A stretch of DNA of 64,000 nt from Pelecanus crispus (Eukaryota > Chordata > Aves > Pelecaniformes > Pelecanidae): positions 36,915,044 to 36,979,043 of the forward strand of contig NC_134649.1 in the NCBI RefSeq assembly GCF_030463565.1, in the 5' to 3' direction. Shown one piece after another: positions 63,400-64,000 of this stretch. The notes under the pieces are model-generated. The model did not search any database, was not told where the DNA came from, and saw only the letters and a list, made by a program, of their open reading frames with translations. The translations under genes and the position numbers were made by a program. Position 1 is the stretch's first letter, and the number at the start of each line of letters is the position of its first letter.

Positions 63400-64000
63400 A
63401 AGTCCTCCTTATAGCTATGTTGAAAAGGGGGTTGGATTTGCAACGTCATTAATTAAAATCTTTTATTAGAAAGTTTTAGCATGTCAATGAAAACTGTCCC
63501 ACCAAGAGGCACGAGGAGTTAATTGTTTATTTGTTTGCAAGTAATTAGCAACTAATGGTGACACTAGGGGGGCCACCAAGAGGGACAAAAAGTGTTATCT
63601 CTCCTAACCAGAACATCGACTTAACTTTCTCAAAAGAAGCTGTGCACAAATATAGTATTTCTCTTTTATTTGAAATCATTAATGTATAAAATCAGTTTTT
63701 TTAAAAACTTTATACTCTAATGGACTCCACTTACCTAAACATAGCAGCATGATAGGAAACCAGTCAAGTAATAAGTAATCTCATTTAAGTGAATTTCCTT
63801 CCAAGGAAATTTAAAAAATAATCTCTTAATGCTATTAGGGTAATCCCGATGAAAATGCCTCTGTTTTTTCATATGCATATGTAATGGTGAACGTGGTCAA
63901 TAAAACAACAATAGCTTTTGGCATAAGGCACTGTGCAGTGGGTTGGCAATGTTGTCAAAGCTCAGTGTAATTGCCTTCCAAGTGCCTGGATTAGTTAACA
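63400..64000 (-). promoter_or_regulatory. HESX1 5' flank with OTX-type and CTCF-like motifs
   Basis: AT-rich DNA upstream of HESX1, not a CpG island. OTX/bicoid-type hexamers: TAATCT (63776-63781), TAATCT (63819-63824), TAATCC (63841-63846) and GGATTA (63988-63993). CTCF-like or repeated strings: ACACTAGGGGGGCC (63561-63574) and CCACCAAGAGG at 63499 and 63573. A minus-strand TATAAAG (about 63715-63709) could serve as a TATA box, but the transcription start is not known. Hesx1 is known to depend on OTX2 in vertebrates, so the hexamers are plausible. Their function here is inference. Confidence 0.5.
63792..63811. repeat. Perfect inverted repeat AATTTCCTT-CC-AAGGAAATT
   Basis: 20 nt with 9-bp arms, about 445 bp upstream of the preferred HESX1 ATG. 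It contains TTCCAAGGAA, a spaced palindrome of the STAT type (TTC-N4-GAA). It may be a dimer binding site or a chance palindrome. Confidence 0.6.

Noticed and set aside
1..64000. tRNA, rRNA, CRISPR arrays, operons or prokaryotic signals
   Set aside because: None seen. The window is intron-rich vertebrate DNA and such features are either absent or not applicable.

Overview
This window is vertebrate nuclear DNA and almost certainly comes from a bird. Genes are split by GT-AG introns, there are 3' fragments of CR1 LINEs with their terminal ATTCTGTG-type repeats, and there is a solo ERVL-type LTR of a form common in neoavian genomes. Gene order and orientation (IL17RD, then HESX1, both on the minus strand) match the conserved block that in human lies at 3p14.3 next to APPL1. 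The species cannot be fixed from the sequence.

Layout. Positions 1-47599 hold IL17RD (SEF), minus strand, with twelve coding exons assembled here from splice sites and reading phase. Exon 1 (signal peptide) lies in a CpG island at about 47.0-48.2 kb. A 29.7-kb first intron follows, then exons 2-12 between 17741 and position 1. The last exon seen runs off the left edge inside the cytoplasmic region, so about 598 codons are present and the C-terminal tail is missing. Intron 3 contains a decayed hAT DNA transposon with a BED zinc finger/transposase pseudogene. Intron 1 contains two CR1 fragments, a probable hAT MITE, a solo LTR with a perfect 5-bp target duplication, and two G-rich tracts. From 48.2 to 61.2 kb is intergenic DNA with no gene that I can support; it holds one CR1 remnant, a CTCF-like motif and a striking pair of adjacent palindromes. 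Positions 61383-63369 hold HESX1, minus strand, four coding exons, complete. About 600 bp of 5' flank follow, with several OTX-type motifs and CTCF-like motifs.

Function. IL17RD is a single-pass receptor-like protein with a SEFIR domain that damps FGF/RTK-ERK signalling and modulates IL-17 signalling. HESX1 is a paired-like homeodomain repressor with an eh1 motif needed for forebrain and pituitary development. They are separate transcription units. The CTCF-like motifs (+ at 2.6 kb, - at 51.5 kb, + at 63.56 kb) suggest, as inference only, that IL17RD may be insulated from HESX1.

I found no clearly novel biological system. The items most worth a second look are the hAT fossil inside IL17RD, the tandem splice donors of HESX1 exon 1, the OTX-type palindrome downstream of HESX1, the CTCF-like motif arrangement, and the in-frame upstream ATG in the IL17RD leader.
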